Notes: a model not told the origin generated them from the letters alone. Numbered from the stretch's first letter, positions 16,856-28,062 are shown. The stretch: DNA of 64,000 bases from Neobacillus novalis NBRC 102450 (GCF_001591805.1 NZ_BCVP01000016.1:214031-278030); one strand, 5' to 3'. Made by a program: numbers and translations.

Positions 16856-19294
16856 TTATTCACTTGGATTTTCTGGTGCTGCTACTTTCCAAACGGTCGT
16901 TACTTTCCCGTTTTCTCCTTCATCAAGGATAAACGAACCATTTGAGTAGCGGTCACTGAAGTGTATTTCCGCCGTTTTAAGGGCTTCAATGTAGCCTTTA
17001 TCTGTCTGGATAAAAACAACGTCCTCGTCATTGGCCACTACAAAGCCCATGATGCGATGCGGATTTGATTTGAGTTCCCTTAGGATTACGACACCACGCT
17101 TAGCGCGAGTTGTCTTTTCAAACTCTTTTAATTTCATCCGCTTAACAGCACCACGCTGTGTAGAAATAACAATTGTTTCGTTATTATCCGGAGTAAGAAT
17201 TTTACCACCAACAACAAAATCGCCGTCTTTTAAGTTCATTCCTTTTACACCTGCAGCGCGGATACCAACAATACTTATTTCAGCTTCATGGAACCAGAGG
17301 GCGTACCCATAATGGGAGATGAAGAAAACTTCCATAGATCCATCGGTGAGGTGAACATCAATGACTTGATCGTCATCCTTAAGATTTATGCCAACAAGAG
17401 GTTTCGAATACCGCTGTGCTTTATAGGCTTTTAGTTCTGTTTTCTTGACCATGCCATTTCTCGTTACAAAAACCAAGAACGCTTCTGTTTCAAAATCTTT
17501 CACTGGAATGGCTCGGATAATTTCCTCATCACGTTCAATCGGAATGATATTTGCGACATGCTGTCCAAGGTCCTTCCAGCGGATATCCGGCAGTTCATGA
17601 ACAGGGCAGAATAGATAATTGCCCTTATTTGTAAACAGGAGAAGAACATCCTTTGTATTCATATCGAGTTGTGCTAACAGACGATCAGATTCCTTCATTG
17701 CTGGGTCCTGACCATTTGATGCAGCAAAAGAACGCTGACTTGTCCTTTTCACGTAACCTTGTTTCGTTACGGTTACAATCACATCTTCACTAGGTACCGT
17801 CACTTCGAGATTTATTTTTAATTCTTCAATTTCAGCTTCAATCTTGGATCTGCGCTGATCAGCAAAGCGCTTTTTCACGTCTTTTAATTCTTTCTTTATA
17901 ACGGAGAAAAGCTTTTTCTCACTAGCTAAAATGCTAGTCCACTCTTCAATTTTCTTCGCTAATTCTTCCGATTCCTGTCTTAACGCGGTAATATCAGTGT
18001 TTGTTAAGCGATAAAGCTGTAAAGAGACAATAGCTTCAGCCTGCGGCTCAGTAAACGCGAATTTGGCAATTAAATTGTTCTTTGCATCGCGTTTGTCCTT
18101 TGAAGCACGGATGGTGGTAATGACCTCATCAAGGATGGATAAAGCTTTCATTAATCCTTCAACAATATGCTGGCGTTCCTTCGCTTTACTTAGCTCAAAT
18201 TCCGTTCTTTTTGTCACCACTTCTTTTTGGTGTTCGATATAGGCATCAAGTAATTCACGAAGGCCCATTAATTTCGGACGCTTTTTATAGATGGCAACCA
18301 TATTAAAGTTGTAAGCCACTTGAAGATCACTATTTTTATATAAATAATTTAAGACACCTTCTGCATCGGCATCCTTTTTTAACTCAATGACAATCCTGAG
18401 GCCTGTCCTGTCCGTTTCATCACGAACCTCAGAAATTCCTTCAACTTTACGGTCGAGACGAAACTCATCCATTTTTCTGACGAGATTTGCTTTATTGACT
18501 TCATACGGAATTTCCGTGATGACAATTTGCTGCTTCCCGCCCCGCAACTCTTCAATGTCTGCTTTGCTGCGAATAATGATTTTGCCTTTACCAGTTTCAT
18601 AGGCTTTCTTAATACCATCAATCCCTTGAATGATACCGCCTGTCGGGAAATCTGGACCTTTGACGATTGTCATCAGTTCATCGACAGATGCACCCGGGTT
18701 GTCCATTCTCATGATTACTCCATCAATGACTTCTCCCAGATGATGTGGTGGGATATCCGTAGCATAACCAGCAGAAATTCCCGTCGAGCCGTTTACAAGC
18801 AGGTTCGGAAACATCGCTGGCAAAACAGTTGGTTCCTTCGATGTATCATCAAAGTTTGGAATAAATTCAACGGTATTTTTCTCGATATCACGTAAGAGTT
18901 CTGCTGAAATCGCTGATAATCTGGCTTCTGTATAACGCATCGCAGCTGGCGGGTCACCATCGACGCTGCCGTTGTTACCGTGCATTTGCACGAGGACATT
19001 TCTAACCTTCCAGTCTTGACTCATTCGTACCATTGCCTCGTATACTGACGAATCACCATGTGGATGGTAGTTACCGATTACGTTACCGACGGTTTTAGCT
19101 GATTTACGGAAGCCTTTATCAAAGGTATTTCCCTCGAAATGCATCGCATAAAGAATTCTTCGTTGAACTGGCTTTAAGCCGTCACGAGCATCAGGAAGCG
19201 CACGCTCTTGAATAATATACTTACTATATCTGCCAAAACGATCACCTATGACATCTTCTAGAGGTAGGTCGCGGAATTTTTCATTTGCACTCAT
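16856..19294 (-). CDS. parC: DNA topoisomerase IV subunit A
   Basis: The 812-residue breakage-reunion subunit that decatenates daughter chromosomes. The catalytic Tyr is residue 121 ([11 protein letters not shown]). The quinolone-resistance region [14 protein letters not shown] has Ser82 and Glu86 at the positions equivalent to S80/E84 of Staphylococcus GrlA, so it looks wild-type. Helical tower and coiled-coil regions follow, then a C-terminal beta-pinwheel (repeats such as [30 protein letters not shown]). It overlaps parE by 4 nt, ensuring paired translation. Confidence 0.97.
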   Translation of the reverse strand: MSANEKFRDLPLEDVIGDRFGRYSKYIIQERALPDARDGLKPVQRRILYAMHFEGNTFDKGFRKSAKTVGNVIGNYHPHGDSSVYEAMVRMSQDWKVRNVLVQMHGNNGSVDGDPPAAMRYTEARLSAISAELLRDIEKNTVEFIPNFDDTSKEPTVLPAMFPNLLVNGSTGISAGYATDIPPHHLGEVIDGVIMRMDNPGASVDELMTIVKGPDFPTGGIIQGIDGIKKAYETGKGKIIIRSKADIEELRGGKQQIVITEIPYEVNKANLVRKMDEFRLDRKVEGISEVRDETDRTGLRIVIELKKDADAEGVLNYLYKNSDLQVAYNFNMVAIYKKRPKLMGLRELLDAYIEHQKEVVTKRTEFELSKAKERQHIVEGLMKALSILDEVITTIRASKDKRDAKNNLIAKFAFTEPQAEAIVSLQLYRLTNTDITALRQESEELAKKIEEWTSILASEKKLFSVIKKELKDVKKRFADQRRSKIEAEIEELKINLEVTVPSEDVIVTVTKQGYVKRTSQRSFAASNGQDPAMKESDRLLAQLDMNTKDVLLLFTNKGNYLFCPVHELPDIRWKDLGQHVANIIPIERDEEIIRAIPVKDFETEAFLVFVTRNGMVKKTELKAYKAQRYSKPLVGINLKDDDQVIDVHLTDGSMEVFFISHYGYALWFHEAEISIVGIRAAGVKGMNLKDGDFVVGGKILTPDNNETIVISTQRGAVKRMKLKEFEKTTRAKRGVVILRELKSNPHRIMGFVVANDEDVVFIQTDKGYIEALKTAEIHFSDRYSNGSFILDEGENGKVTTVWKVAAPENPSE

Positions 19295-21270
19295 CCTTCA
19301 GATCCCTCCTCGGTGACCGTAATATTTTCATTTTCTAAAATGGTGTCATCCTCTTCTAAACCAAAGGCGACATTATTTTCAATCCACTTCCGGCGTGGTT
19401 CGACCTTATCTCCCATCAGGGTTGTTATTCGACGTTCTGCCCTTGCCACATCATCGATTTTCACACGAATGAGGGTACGTGTTTCTGGATCCATGGTTGT
19501 ATCCCAAAGTTGGTCAGCGTTCATTTCGCCAAGTCCTTTATAGCGTTGGATAATATAGCCTCTGCCAACCTTATCGATTGCACCCTGCAGATCGTCATCA
19601 TTCCAAGAATACTCAATTACTTCTTTCTTCCCTGTCCCTTTGCTCACTTTATAAAGTGGCGGCAGGGCAATAAACACTTTTCCTGCTTCTAGTAGCGGTT
19701 TCATATATCGATAGAAGAACGTTAGTAATAAGACCTGAATATGTGCTCCATCTGTATCGGCATCGGTCATAATCACGATTTTATCGTAATTGATATCGTC
19801 GACATTAAAATCTGTACCGACTCCACCGCCAATCGCATGGATAATCGTATTGATTTCTTCATTTTTAAAAATATCGGCCAGCTTGGCTTTTTCCGTATTA
19901 ATTACTTTACCTCGAAGTGGCAGCACAGCTTGAAAGCGACGGTCACGCCCCTGTTTGGCAGAGCCGCCTGCAGAATCACCCTCGACCAAATAAAGTTCAT
20001 TTTTTTGTGGATTCCGTGATTGAGCCGGTGTCAGCTTCCCTGAAAGGACCGCATCCGTGCGTTTCCGCTTTTTCCCGCTCCGCGCGTCCTCCCGCGCTTT
20101 TCTAGCAGCCTCTCTTGCTTGATAGGCTTTTATCGATTTTTTTATGAGGAGCGAGCTAATATCAGGATTCTCCTCAAGAAAATAAGTGAGATGCTCGGAG
20201 ACGACCGCATCGACGGCTGATCTCGCCTCACTTGTTCCCAATTTACCTTTCGTTTGCCCTTCAAATTGGAGCATTTCTTCAGGGATTCTGACGGAGATAA
20301 TCGCCGATAAACCTTCACGAATATCGGTCCCATCAAGGTTTTTATCTTTGTCTTTTAGAAAGGAAACTTTACGGGCATAGTCGTTAAATACCCTCGTCAT
20401 CGCTGTTTTTGCCCCAGCTTCATGTGTACCGCCATCTCTCGTGCGGACATTGTTAACAAACGATAGGACATTTTCTGAATAGCCATCATTAAATTGAAAG
20501 GCAAAATCCACTTCAATCCCATTTTGAGCACCTTCGAGACTGATTACTGGACTAAGGATATCCTTCTCTTCATTTAAATATTCAACAAACGCTTCAATGC
20601 CATTTTCATAATGAAATGTTTCATGAAGGCTATTGCGGTCATCGATGATTTCAATTTTTAATCCTTTTAACAAGAAGGCCGACTCTCTTAACCTCTCACA
20701 TAAGGTTTCAAAATTATAAGTGGTTACCGAAAAAATCGTAGGATCGGGTTTAAAATGAATCGTTGTTCCCGTTTGGTTGGTTTTGCCGATTTTTTCGAGT
20801 GTCGTTACCGGTTTACCGCCATTTTCAAAACGCTGCTCATAGATGAATCCGTCCCTTTTAATTGTGACGATTAACAATTCTGATAAGGCATTGACGACAG
20901 AAGCACCAACACCGTGCAAACCGCCGCTTGTTTTGTAACCGCCCTGGCCAAACTTTCCGCCTGCATGCAGTATCGTTAAAATGACCTCAGGTGTCGGTTT
21001 CCCCGTTTTATGCATACCGGTCGGCATTCCGCGTCCTCTATCAATAACGCTAATTGAATTATCTTTGTGTATTTTTACAATGATGTGATCACCAAAGCCG
21101 CCAAGTGCTTCATCGACAGCATTGTCGACAATCTCATAAACGAGATGGTGGAGACCGCGTGAGTCGGTACTGCCAATGTACATTCCTGGGCGCTTTCTAA
21201 CCGCCTCAAGTCCTTCTAGTACCTGTATGGCATCATCATTATAATCAAATGCTTGCTGATTCCTTGCCAC
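19291..21270 (-). CDS. parE: DNA topoisomerase IV subunit B
   Basis: The 659-residue ATPase subunit of topoisomerase IV. The GHKL fold shows [20 protein letters not shown] and [15 protein letters not shown]; the transducer region and TOPRIM domain follow ([19 protein letters not shown], then [10 protein letters not shown] for Mg). The C-terminal YKGLGEMN motif is present. It is too short for the extended GyrB insert of proteobacteria, and it pairs with parC. The start ATGGCAAGG has AAGGGG upstream. Confidence 0.97.
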   Translation of the reverse strand: MARNQQAFDYNDDAIQVLEGLEAVRKRPGMYIGSTDSRGLHHLVYEIVDNAVDEALGGFGDHIIVKIHKDNSISVIDRGRGMPTGMHKTGKPTPEVILTILHAGGKFGQGGYKTSGGLHGVGASVVNALSELLIVTIKRDGFIYEQRFENGGKPVTTLEKIGKTNQTGTTIHFKPDPTIFSVTTYNFETLCERLRESAFLLKGLKIEIIDDRNSLHETFHYENGIEAFVEYLNEEKDILSPVISLEGAQNGIEVDFAFQFNDGYSENVLSFVNNVRTRDGGTHEAGAKTAMTRVFNDYARKVSFLKDKDKNLDGTDIREGLSAIISVRIPEEMLQFEGQTKGKLGTSEARSAVDAVVSEHLTYFLEENPDISSLLIKKSIKAYQAREAARKAREDARSGKKRKRTDAVLSGKLTPAQSRNPQKNELYLVEGDSAGGSAKQGRDRRFQAVLPLRGKVINTEKAKLADIFKNEEINTIIHAIGGGVGTDFNVDDINYDKIVIMTDADTDGAHIQVLLLTFFYRYMKPLLEAGKVFIALPPLYKVSKGTGKKEVIEYSWNDDDLQGAIDKVGRGYIIQRYKGLGEMNADQLWDTTMDPETRTLIRVKIDDVARAERRITTLMGDKVEPRRKWIENNVAFGLEEDDTILENENITVTEEGSEG

Positions 21271-21655
21271 TAAAATACCCCTTTCATACCTTACAAAACA
21301 ACCTTCTAAATTGCTGTAATTGCTGCTTATATAAATGATTCGTTCAAAAGAGAATAAAGGCGGTGTGTGCAGCGCTAAAATTTACTATCCAAATGGTAAA
21401 TGTTATTTCGCTTTGATTAGATACACTGATCCATTATTGCAACACTCCGCCCCTTTTCCACAAATAGGAACTAATGTTTGCCACTTTCATTTTATCACAT
21501 TTACTTGCGGCGTCTATGCTTTATTGTAGCGATTTATTTTGATTTGGCAAATACGAAATTTGAAACAACCTCATTTTGAAATTTATTATTGGGGCATTTT
21601 AGCCGAAAAAAAAGAAAAAACTGCCAACTAATAAGCAGTTTTTCCTAAGGACACT
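21271..21655. other. Intergenic region upstream of parE
   Basis: The stretch presumably holds the parE promoter on the minus strand. I see no convincing gene; the plus-strand frame near 21335 has no ribosome binding site. A terminator for the next gene occupies 21614-21645. Confidence 0.5.
21614..21645 (-). terminator. Terminator of the CoA-binding protein gene
   Basis: AAAAACTGC pairs with GCAGTTTTT around 10 nt; TTTTCTTTTTTTT follows on the minus strand. Confidence 0.8.
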
Positions 21656-22069
21656 TTATCTTGTTAAAGAATGTTCGACCTTTATACAGCGGTCCATAAC
21701 GACCGTATATCCCTTTTCCTTTAAGAACTCATAAGCGGATTCGTTGGCAAGACCCAGCTGGGCCCAAAAGACGTCTGCATCAATCTTGTCAAATTCCTTT
21801 GCTACATCAAACAATTGCTCAGAGCGGCGGAAAACGTTAACAATGTCCACGTGGCCTTCAATGTCCGTTAAGGCTGCAACAGCTTTTACGCCAAGCGCTT
21901 CATCGATTGTCGGGTTTACTGGAATAATTTCATAGCCTGCTTTCTGCATGATAGCAGATACTTGATAGGAGGTGCGTTCCGGATTATTACTTAACCCAAC
22001 GACTGCAATTCTTTTTGCTTTATTTAAAATAGCGCCAAGTTCTTCGCGGCTTGGATTTTCAATTGCCAT
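21656..22069 (-). CDS. yneT: CoA-binding domain protein, YneT/YccU type
   Basis: A 137-residue Rossmann-like protein of the CoA-binding family: AKRIAVVGLSNNPERTSYQV near the N-terminus, then GYEIIPVNPTIDEALG and VDIVNVFRRSEQ, ending with VVMDRCIKVEHSLTR. Family members resemble the CoA-ligase alpha-subunit nucleotide fold; the role is unknown. ATG 22069 follows AAGGAGTGG, whereas GTG 22078 overlaps that site. Placement next to parE matches B. subtilis yneT. Confidence 0.85.
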   Translation of the reverse strand: MAIENPSREELGAILNKAKRIAVVGLSNNPERTSYQVSAIMQKAGYEIIPVNPTIDEALGVKAVAALTDIEGHVDIVNVFRRSEQLFDVAKEFDKIDADVFWAQLGLANESAYEFLKEKGYTVVMDRCIKVEHSLTR

Positions 22070-22137
22070 GGTAACCACTCCTTAGGTTGTTTTCTTTATT
22101 TTACCTTTTTCCGATTAAAAAAGAAAATAAAGCGATT

Positions 22138-22989
22138 TTAAACCGTTAGGAGTTCTTGTTCAATCGCAGTGGAAACTTTCGGCACTGATAGAATGAAACG
22201 CGCGCCGTCTCCTGTGTTTTCTGCCGATACACTCCCATTCATATTCTCAAGAATCATCTTCGTCATATAAAGCCCGAGACCTGTTCCTTGAGACCTTGTC
22301 GTAAAATAAGGATCGAATACCTTTTTAAGGAGTATTGGCTCGATTCCACCTGCATTATCAATGAATTCCGTTTTTATAAATTTGCCACTTTCGCCAATTT
22401 TAATTGTTAATTTTCGATGGCTAATATCTCTTTGGACAAATGCGTCACGGGCATTTGTTAAGATATTTAGTACCACCTGGCTATATTCATTTGGATAGCC
22501 ATAGGCCATCTGTTGTCCCCTATATTCAAATTCCACTTGAATTCCATGGTTTTTCAGACTCAAAGAAAAAATCGACAATGCCTCTTCAATTGAATCTCCG
22601 ACGGAAAAAATGGATTTTTCCTTATTCGGTTTATAGAACTTCCGAAAATCATTTATCGTACGAGCCATATGTTGAATCTGCTGCATGCTTTCCCTTGTGA
22701 ACCTATCAATGTAATGATCGTCAATCTCGCCATACTCAAGTGCCTCTCTTACATCATGCATCATTAGAGATAAATTGTTTAATGGTTGACGCCATTGATG
22801 CCCAATACTCGCAACCATTCCACCCATAGCCGCTAGTCTAGATTGTTCAATCAAAATAGTGTCTTTCTGTTTATTCTTTACCACCTCTTCCTGGAGTCGT
22901 TTTTCTAAATAGCGATTTTGCTGCACAATTAACTCATACTTTTTTGCTAATTCTTGATCGTTCTTTTCACCTTCCGACAGATCTTTCAA
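22138..22989 (-). CDS. Soluble orphan sensor histidine kinase
   Basis: About 283 residues with no membrane segment. An N-terminal coiled coil (ELAKKYELIVQQNRYLEKRL) precedes the H-box SIGHQWRQPLNNLSL with the phosphoacceptor His. The ATPase domain has NILTNARDAF (N-box), DNAGGI (G1), FDPYFTT (F) and GTGLGLYMTK (G2). The HQWRQPLN form is typical of PAS-type kinases, yet no PAS domain is present. No response regulator lies nearby. TTG 22989 with GGGGGTGAG upstream is likely; GTG 22998 would overlap that site. Confidence 0.83.
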   Translation of the reverse strand: MKDLSEGEKNDQELAKKYELIVQQNRYLEKRLQEEVVKNKQKDTILIEQSRLAAMGGMVASIGHQWRQPLNNLSLMMHDVREALEYGEIDDHYIDRFTRESMQQIQHMARTINDFRKFYKPNKEKSIFSVGDSIEEALSIFSLSLKNHGIQVEFEYRGQQMAYGYPNEYSQVVLNILTNARDAFVQRDISHRKLTIKIGESGKFIKTEFIDNAGGIEPILLKKVFDPYFTTRSQGTGLGLYMTKMILENMNGSVSAENTGDGARFILSVPKVSTAIEQELLTV

Positions 22990-23194
22990 AAAGCTCACCC
23001 CCTAAAATAGATTGAAAAATTATTAGATAAACCGACCATGTGTTATATTCGCAAGGCCGTTCTTTTTGTTATTTATTTGATTTTAACTAAATTATAGGGG
23101 CTTTATACACGGCTTTCAACGAGTTAACAAATGGTTTGAAAATTCTCCATATTTTCGTAATAAAATTGACGATTTTTGTTCTCACTTTTGAAGA

Positions 23195-23232
23195 AAAAAA
23201 TAACGAACCGGCTAAGCGGTCCGTTATTTTTT
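23195..23232 (-). terminator. Terminator of the GH18-type gene
   Basis: AATAACGAACCG pairs with CGGTCCGTTATT (one mismatch) around GCTAAG, flanked by A and T runs on both sides. Confidence 0.75.
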
Positions 23233-23235
23233 CTT

Positions 23236-24975
23236 TTATTTTTGTGTCAAGGCCTTAGCTGCCTTTAAATCTAAGGCCGTCCAGGCTGTTTGGTCGCCAA
23301 AAAATCTTGACCATGTCCCAACACCAGCTAGTTCATATTTTACAGCTAGAGCCGCTCGTTTTTGCAATGATAATTCATCCTCTAGCCAAATTTTATAGGT
23401 TGCTTTCTCGGCTTCATCATAATATTCTGCATAGTTTTGACCGCTTTCTTCATCATTAGCAGGAGTCAGTCCTTTTTCAGCCAGCCATGTTTTCACTTGA
23501 TCCATTGCTAGTGCCTTTGCCGTTACTTCCGTCGTCCCATCCGCATTAGTTTGTTCCTTCCATAGCCTTGCATATAAGGGAACACCAAGGACAAGCCTTT
23601 CATTGGAAACCTCTGACAACAGATTTTGAAGGTTTCTTTCGACCCATGGCAGACTTGCCACGCTTCCAGCCCCTGACGAAGCCCCTGTATGTTCATCATA
23701 GGCCATAACAATCAAATAATCGGCTATTTGTGCAAGTTTAGGTCTTTCATAGAAGGAGGACCAGTTGTTGTTATCACCTGCAGAAAAGGTGATATCCATT
23801 GATACGACAAGGCCTGCATCATGAAGGTATGGTGCCGCCTCTCTCATGAACTGCGTAACAAAGGGTCCATCCTCTTGATTTACGTTTTCAATATCAAAGT
23901 TGATTCCTTGCAGCTGATACATTTGACTAAAATGGAGCAATTGCCGGATAATGGTTTGCCGCGTTTCAAAGTCTTTAAATGCTTCATGTGTAAGTTTGGG
24001 ATCAAATGAATTGGAAAACACGCCCCACACTTGATAACCCTTTGCCTGTGCCCATTTACTAAAATCCAGTGAAGCTAGATTTTTGATTGAGCCATCACTG
24101 CCTGCAAGCGAAAACCACGTTGGCGAGATCACATTTACACCATTCAAATCAGCTATTTTAGTAGTATCAGGGTTTTTCGTGTAAACTGCTTCCCATGTTA
24201 ACTGAATCGGACCATTTAACTTGGGCATTTGAAACGTTTTGCTTTCACGGCTAATTTTGACTTTAACGGTGTCTTGCTTAGAAACATAGTCTTTTTTGAG
24301 GTAACCACCTATTCCATTTGCTTTCCTGACTAGATAAAAGTCCTCCTTGACACCTTCGATAGTGACAGCTTCATTTTTTGTCATTTCGGCCGTATAAGGC
24401 GACCGCCAAGTCGGTTCAGTTCGCAATCTTAGCATTTCTTTATTGATATCCTTATTTATTAATCTGCCATTCTCGTATTGTTCTCCATCTTTTTGAATCC
24501 AAATGGCCGTGCTATCAGGCAATTTCTTATACTGGATGGGATAAAAGGAGAGAATCGGATCGAGTGCAATGAAAATTTCACCTTTTCTCGAGATGATCGG
24601 TGATAATTGTAAGTCGACCGTCTTTTGATTCACATAATAGGTTAGTGAATCTGTTGGCATTTGCACTACTTTATCTTTGGTTGTAATGATAACCGATTTT
24701 GACTTTTCATCATAAATCACGCTTTCGTCGATGTTCTCCTGCATGAATGTTATTGGAACAAATAGAGTACTTCCTTCCATTAAGGCATTCCCTTTCTGAA
24801 TCCCAGCAAAAAGAATCGGATGTTCACCTTGAAAGTATACTTTTTTATCTGATGATGCAAACGGATATAATATTAGGAATATGGAAGAAAGTATAAGCAA
24901 ACAAGCACCTATTAATCCCCCGATAATCCACTTCATTGAACCTTTTTTACTTTTATGAAAGATAACTCTTGCCAT
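23236..24975 (-). CDS. Membrane-anchored glycosyl hydrolase family 18 protein with SH3 domain
   Basis: A 579-residue extracytoplasmic protein. A basic start and membrane anchor (about residues 14-40) are followed by a stalk resembling a copper-amine-oxidase-N domain (to about 175), an SH3b-like domain (LRLRTEPTWRSPYTAEM ... GGYLKKDYV), and a GH18 barrel from about 255. The catalytic strand reads LQGINFDIENVN, keeping the Glu acid of DxxDxDxE in the relaxed form seen in spore and cell-wall GH18 enzymes; AYDEHTG and GVGTWSRFFG also fit. Likely an N-acetylglucosaminidase acting on wall or spore cortex. It diverges from plsY. Confidence 0.82.
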   Translation of the reverse strand: MARVIFHKSKKGSMKWIIGGLIGACLLILSSIFLILYPFASSDKKVYFQGEHPILFAGIQKGNALMEGSTLFVPITFMQENIDESVIYDEKSKSVIITTKDKVVQMPTDSLTYYVNQKTVDLQLSPIISRKGEIFIALDPILSFYPIQYKKLPDSTAIWIQKDGEQYENGRLINKDINKEMLRLRTEPTWRSPYTAEMTKNEAVTIEGVKEDFYLVRKANGIGGYLKKDYVSKQDTVKVKISRESKTFQMPKLNGPIQLTWEAVYTKNPDTTKIADLNGVNVISPTWFSLAGSDGSIKNLASLDFSKWAQAKGYQVWGVFSNSFDPKLTHEAFKDFETRQTIIRQLLHFSQMYQLQGINFDIENVNQEDGPFVTQFMREAAPYLHDAGLVVSMDITFSAGDNNNWSSFYERPKLAQIADYLIVMAYDEHTGASSGAGSVASLPWVERNLQNLLSEVSNERLVLGVPLYARLWKEQTNADGTTEVTAKALAMDQVKTWLAEKGLTPANDEESGQNYAEYYDEAEKATYKIWLEDELSLQKRAALAVKYELAGVGTWSRFFGDQTAWTALDLKAAKALTQK

Positions 24976-25167
24976 GATTCCCTTTCCCCCTTATTTTCTT
25001 ATCGTAAAGTATCCGATTGGAAATGAGAAGGGATTTTTACAATTCCGCGATAATTTAACAATTCCTCATTATTTTCCTTGGATGATATTGATGAATCCAA
25101 TGGTGTTTTTCCGTAAATACATGGTAAAATATAAGCACTGTATCTTTTATTGAAGGAGAAATCATTA

Positions 25168-25755
25168 ATGGTTCAAATTATTTTAGTCTTGGTCCTCGCC
25201 TATTTACTTGGTTCGATCCCATCTGGCTTAATCATTGGAAAGGTTTTTTATAAAACGGATATTCGTGAACATGGGAGCGGTAATTTAGGCGGAACGAACA
25301 CGTTTCGAACACTCGGAGTGAAAGCGGGATTGGCCGTCACACTTGCCGATATCCTAAAAGGGACGCTAGCAGCTTCCTTACCCGTGCTTTTTAATCTTCC
25401 CGATCTCAATCCATTAATTGCCGGGGTTTTTGCTGTTGTTGGACATACCTATCCGATTTTTGCCGGATTTCGCGGCGGTAAAGCCGTTGCTACTTCAGGC
25501 GGGGTCGTATTGTTCTGTGCACCGTATATGTTTATTGCTGTCCTGGTCGTCTTTTTTATCAGTCTGTACATAACTAAATATGTTTCCTTATCATCGATGC
25601 TTGCAGGTGTTTGTGGTGTGATTTATGGGCTTGTTCTTTGGAATATCCCCCTGCTAATCGCTATTGTCCTATTAACCTCATTTGTTATTTATCGGCACCG
25701 GGCAAATATTAAAAGAATTATCAATAAGACGGAACCAAAAATCAAATGGTTATGA
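25168..25755 (+). CDS. plsY: Acyl-phosphate glycerol-3-phosphate acyltransferase PlsY
   Basis: A membrane enzyme that transfers the acyl group from acyl-phosphate to glycerol-3-phosphate, the first committed step of phospholipid synthesis. The 195 residues have five membrane helices and the three conserved motifs [17 protein letters not shown] and [15 protein letters not shown] 25168 has AAGGAG upstream; an upstream TTG overlaps it. The following CapA-like gene starts 15 nt later, so the two are probably co-transcribed. The location matches B. subtilis yneS. Confidence 0.94.
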   Translation: MVQIILVLVLAYLLGSIPSGLIIGKVFYKTDIREHGSGNLGGTNTFRTLGVKAGLAVTLADILKGTLAASLPVLFNLPDLNPLIAGVFAVVGHTYPIFAGFRGGKAVATSGGVVLFCAPYMFIAVLVVFFISLYITKYVSLSSMLAGVCGVIYGLVLWNIPLLIAIVLLTSFVIYRHRANIKRIINKTEPKIKWL

Positions 25756-25769
25756 TTTAAGGAGCTAAT

Positions 25770-26921
25770 ATGAAAAAGAAAATCCTTTTTCCATCGGTTT
25801 TCATTATCATCGGATGCATTGCTGTTGCTGCTGTTCTCCTTATTCAGCAACAGCAAGAATCTGCCACAGACGAAAAGCTTTTTCCTATGAAAAAGCATCA
25901 ACCAAAGTCTTCATTAAATGTTAATCGGGAAATAACAGAAAAGGTGACCCTTGGTGCCATTGGTGATATTCTAATCCATACCCCAGTCTATCAAGATGCC
26001 TTCAACGGAGCCACATATGATTTCGACCCGATGTTTGAGCAGTTGAAACCTTTATTAGAAAAGCCGGACTTTGTAACAGCCAATCAAGAGAGTATATTAG
26101 GTGGCCTGGAACTGGGTCTTTCCGGTTATCCCAGGTTTAATAGTCCTCATGAAGTAGCAAAAGCACTAGCTGATTCAGGAGTCGATATGGTTTCGACAGC
26201 AAATAATCATACGTTAGATCAAGGAGAGAAAGGAATTAAGTCGGAAATAGCTTATTTAGATAGTATTGGTTTACCACATGTGGGGAGTTTTCTTGATGAA
26301 AAGGATCGCCAAAAATTAAGGATTGTTACTAAAAACGGGATCAAGCTTGCCTTTCTTGCCTATACATATGGAACGAACGGAATACCCGTTCCCAAAGGAA
26401 AGGGTTATCTTGTCAACCTGATTGACCGCGAAGTTATGAAGGAAGAAATCCACCGGGCCAAAAATGTTGCAGATGTGGTCGTAATGAGCATCCATTGGGG
26501 AAATGAATACCAGCGAATCCCAACAAACGATCAAAAGGAATTAGCTGCCTTTCTGGCAAATGAGGGTGTCGACATCATCTTTGGCTCCCATCCACATGTT
26601 TTGCAGCCGATGGAATGGATTCATACGAGCGATGGCCGAAAAACGTTTGTTATTTATTCGTTAGGAAACTTTATTTCAGCGCAGTATAATGACTATAAAG
26701 ATATTGGCGGCTTAGCGACAATCGACATCACCAAACATGTACAAGAGAAAGGCAATTCGATTGAACTTTCGAACCCTGTCTTTTACCCGACATATGTGAC
26801 AAGTCAAAAATACCATAATTTCCGTGTCGTCCCGCTAGAAAAAGCAGGTGCTTACGGCCTACCGAATGCAGAAGTGAAATATAAGGAAATTCAACAGCAC
26901 ATGGGACAATGGCTCCGATAA
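25770..26921 (+). CDS. CapA family protein (poly-gamma-glutamate-type metallophosphatase fold)
   Basis: A 383-residue exported protein. The N-terminal hydrophobic segment contains IIGC, which could be a lipobox at Cys16, although the hydrophobic stretch continues beyond it. The CapA/PgsA metallophosphoesterase-like domain follows with GDILIH, NQESILGG, TANNHTLDQGEKG, SIHWGNEY and GSHPHVLQP, whose Asp/Asn/His residues fit a two-metal site. There are no capB/capC-type genes near it, so poly-gamma-glutamate synthesis is not indicated. AAGGAG lies before the ATG. Confidence 0.85.
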   Translation: MKKKILFPSVFIIIGCIAVAAVLLIQQQQESATDEKLFPMKKHQPKSSLNVNREITEKVTLGAIGDILIHTPVYQDAFNGATYDFDPMFEQLKPLLEKPDFVTANQESILGGLELGLSGYPRFNSPHEVAKALADSGVDMVSTANNHTLDQGEKGIKSEIAYLDSIGLPHVGSFLDEKDRQKLRIVTKNGIKLAFLAYTYGTNGIPVPKGKGYLVNLIDREVMKEEIHRAKNVADVVVMSIHWGNEYQRIPTNDQKELAAFLANEGVDIIFGSHPHVLQPMEWIHTSDGRKTFVIYSLGNFISAQYNDYKDIGGLATIDITKHVQEKGNSIELSNPVFYPTYVTSQKYHNFRVVPLEKAGAYGLPNAEVKYKEIQQHMGQWLR

Positions 26922-26971
26922 CCCGGGGTTTTTTAATAACAATACTCTATGATTAGAAAGGAGTTCAGCCA

Positions 26972-27262
26972 ATGATTATAAATATCACGAATGAGGCTGC
27001 GGCTTGGTATAAACAGGAACTCAATCTTACAAACGGTGATTTCATCCGCTTCTTTGTCCGTTATGGCGGCTGCAGTACGGTTCAAAAAGGATTTTCTTTT
27101 GGTATTAATACCGAAGAACCTGTCGATATCGGTGTGAAAATAGAGATGGAAGGAATTACGTTTTACATAGAAGAAAAGGACTTATGGTACCTGGATGGTC
27201 ATGATTTAATCATCGAATACAACTCAAACTACGAGGAACCAGTTTTTCACTATAATAAATAG
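26972..27262 (+). CDS. yneR: HesB/IscA-like protein YneR
   Basis: A 96-residue protein of the HesB/YadR/YfhF type (IscA fold): AAAWYKQEL, FIRFFVRYGGCSTVQKGFSFG, IEEKDLWYLDG. It keeps a single Cys in the position of the first IscA ligand (GGCS) and lacks the C-terminal CGC, so classical Fe-S scaffold activity is unlikely. Some family members use selenocysteine; this one has TGC. RBS AAAGGAG. The convergent gene yneQ follows, with a shared terminator. Confidence 0.82.
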   Translation: MIINITNEAAAWYKQELNLTNGDFIRFFVRYGGCSTVQKGFSFGINTEEPVDIGVKIEMEGITFYIEEKDLWYLDGHDLIIEYNSNYEEPVFHYNK

Positions 27263-27263
27263 A

Positions 27264-27302
27264 ATAACAGGCACACTTATTTTCCAAGTGTGCCTGTTTT
27301 AT
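27264..27302. terminator. Shared bidirectional terminator overlapping the yneQ stop
   Basis: AACAGGCACACTT pairs with AAGTGTGCCTGTT around 7 nt, with T-rich flanks both ways. The last codons of yneQ form one arm of the stem. Confidence 0.85.
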
Positions 27303-27594
27303 TGTGCCAAATATGGTCAAGCAGGCCTTCCTTCTGCAAGATTTCCTTTTGCCTGTCGCCAAGTAGGTCAAAATGGGAATAGCCGTCCACTCTATAATGA
27401 ATCCATTCTTTCTTTAAACCATATTTTTTGCCCCAAGTGGCTAGTTTTCCAAGGTCATGGCAGCCGACCTTTGTTACTGTTTTACAGCCGGGAAAGCGGT
27501 CATCAAGCCAATAGTGGGTTAAAAAGGCAATTTCTCCGTTATCGATTTTCCGTTTCCACTCGGTTATTTCCCGTCTTTTTATGCCAAATGCCAA
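27277..27594 (-). CDS. yneQ: Conserved hypothetical protein YneQ
   Basis: A 105-residue basic, Trp-rich cytosolic protein (ITEWKRKIDNGEIAFLTHYW, FPGCKTVTKVGCHDLGKL, WIHYRVDGYSHFDLLG). It is recognised mainly by context between yneR and yneP. A conserved-looking Cys pair (GCKTVTKVGCHD) could bind metal. Function unknown. Confidence 0.7.
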   Translation of the reverse strand: MAFGIKRREITEWKRKIDNGEIAFLTHYWLDDRFPGCKTVTKVGCHDLGKLATWGKKYGLKKEWIHYRVDGYSHFDLLGDRQKEILQKEGLLDHIWHNKTGTLGK

Positions 27595-27633
27595 TTCATT
27601 TCACCTCAACATAGTAAAAAATCCTAAAAAACG

Positions 27634-28062
27634 CTATTTTTTCTTGATGTCCTCGTATTTTAAGTACCATTCGGGAAAGGCCTTTTTAAAGGATGTCGGC
27701 CGGAAATTATCCTTTTTCACTATAATGTGGGTGGACGTACCGACGGCACACACTTCATCTTCCCCATTTACAATTGTATATCCGTAAATCGTCTTAATGC
27801 CATCATTTAATTCTACCCATGTCTTTACAAATGCTTGATCCCCATATCTTAACGGTTTTTTATAGGTTATTTGAATATCATAAACAGGGGCATAATAACC
27901 TGCCTCCTCCATTGCTAAATAACTGTAATCGAGGTCTTCAATAAGCCCGGTTCGGCCAAGCTCAAAAAATTTTAAATAATTGGCATGGTAAATAACACCC
28001 ATCATATCAGTATCAGCGTAGTAAAGCTGAATCTCTCTAGTCGAAATAAAATAATTTTCCAC
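27634..28062 (-). CDS. yneP: Acyl-CoA thioesterase, YbgC/4HBT family (YneP)
   Basis: A hotdog-fold thioesterase of 142 residues. YYADTDMMGVIYHANYLKFFELGR is the 4-hydroxybenzoyl-CoA thioesterase signature with the catalytic Asp (residue 19 region) and the HxNY motif. It likely hydrolyses short acyl-CoA esters in the cytosol; the substrate is not known. It follows the tandem AAA+ gene by 19 nt on the same strand, so the two may be co-transcribed. Confidence 0.87.
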   Translation of the reverse strand: MENYFISTREIQLYYADTDMMGVIYHANYLKFFELGRTGLIEDLDYSYLAMEEAGYYAPVYDIQITYKKPLRYGDQAFVKTWVELNDGIKTIYGYTIVNGEDEVCAVGTSTHIIVKKDNFRPTSFKKAFPEWYLKYEDIKKK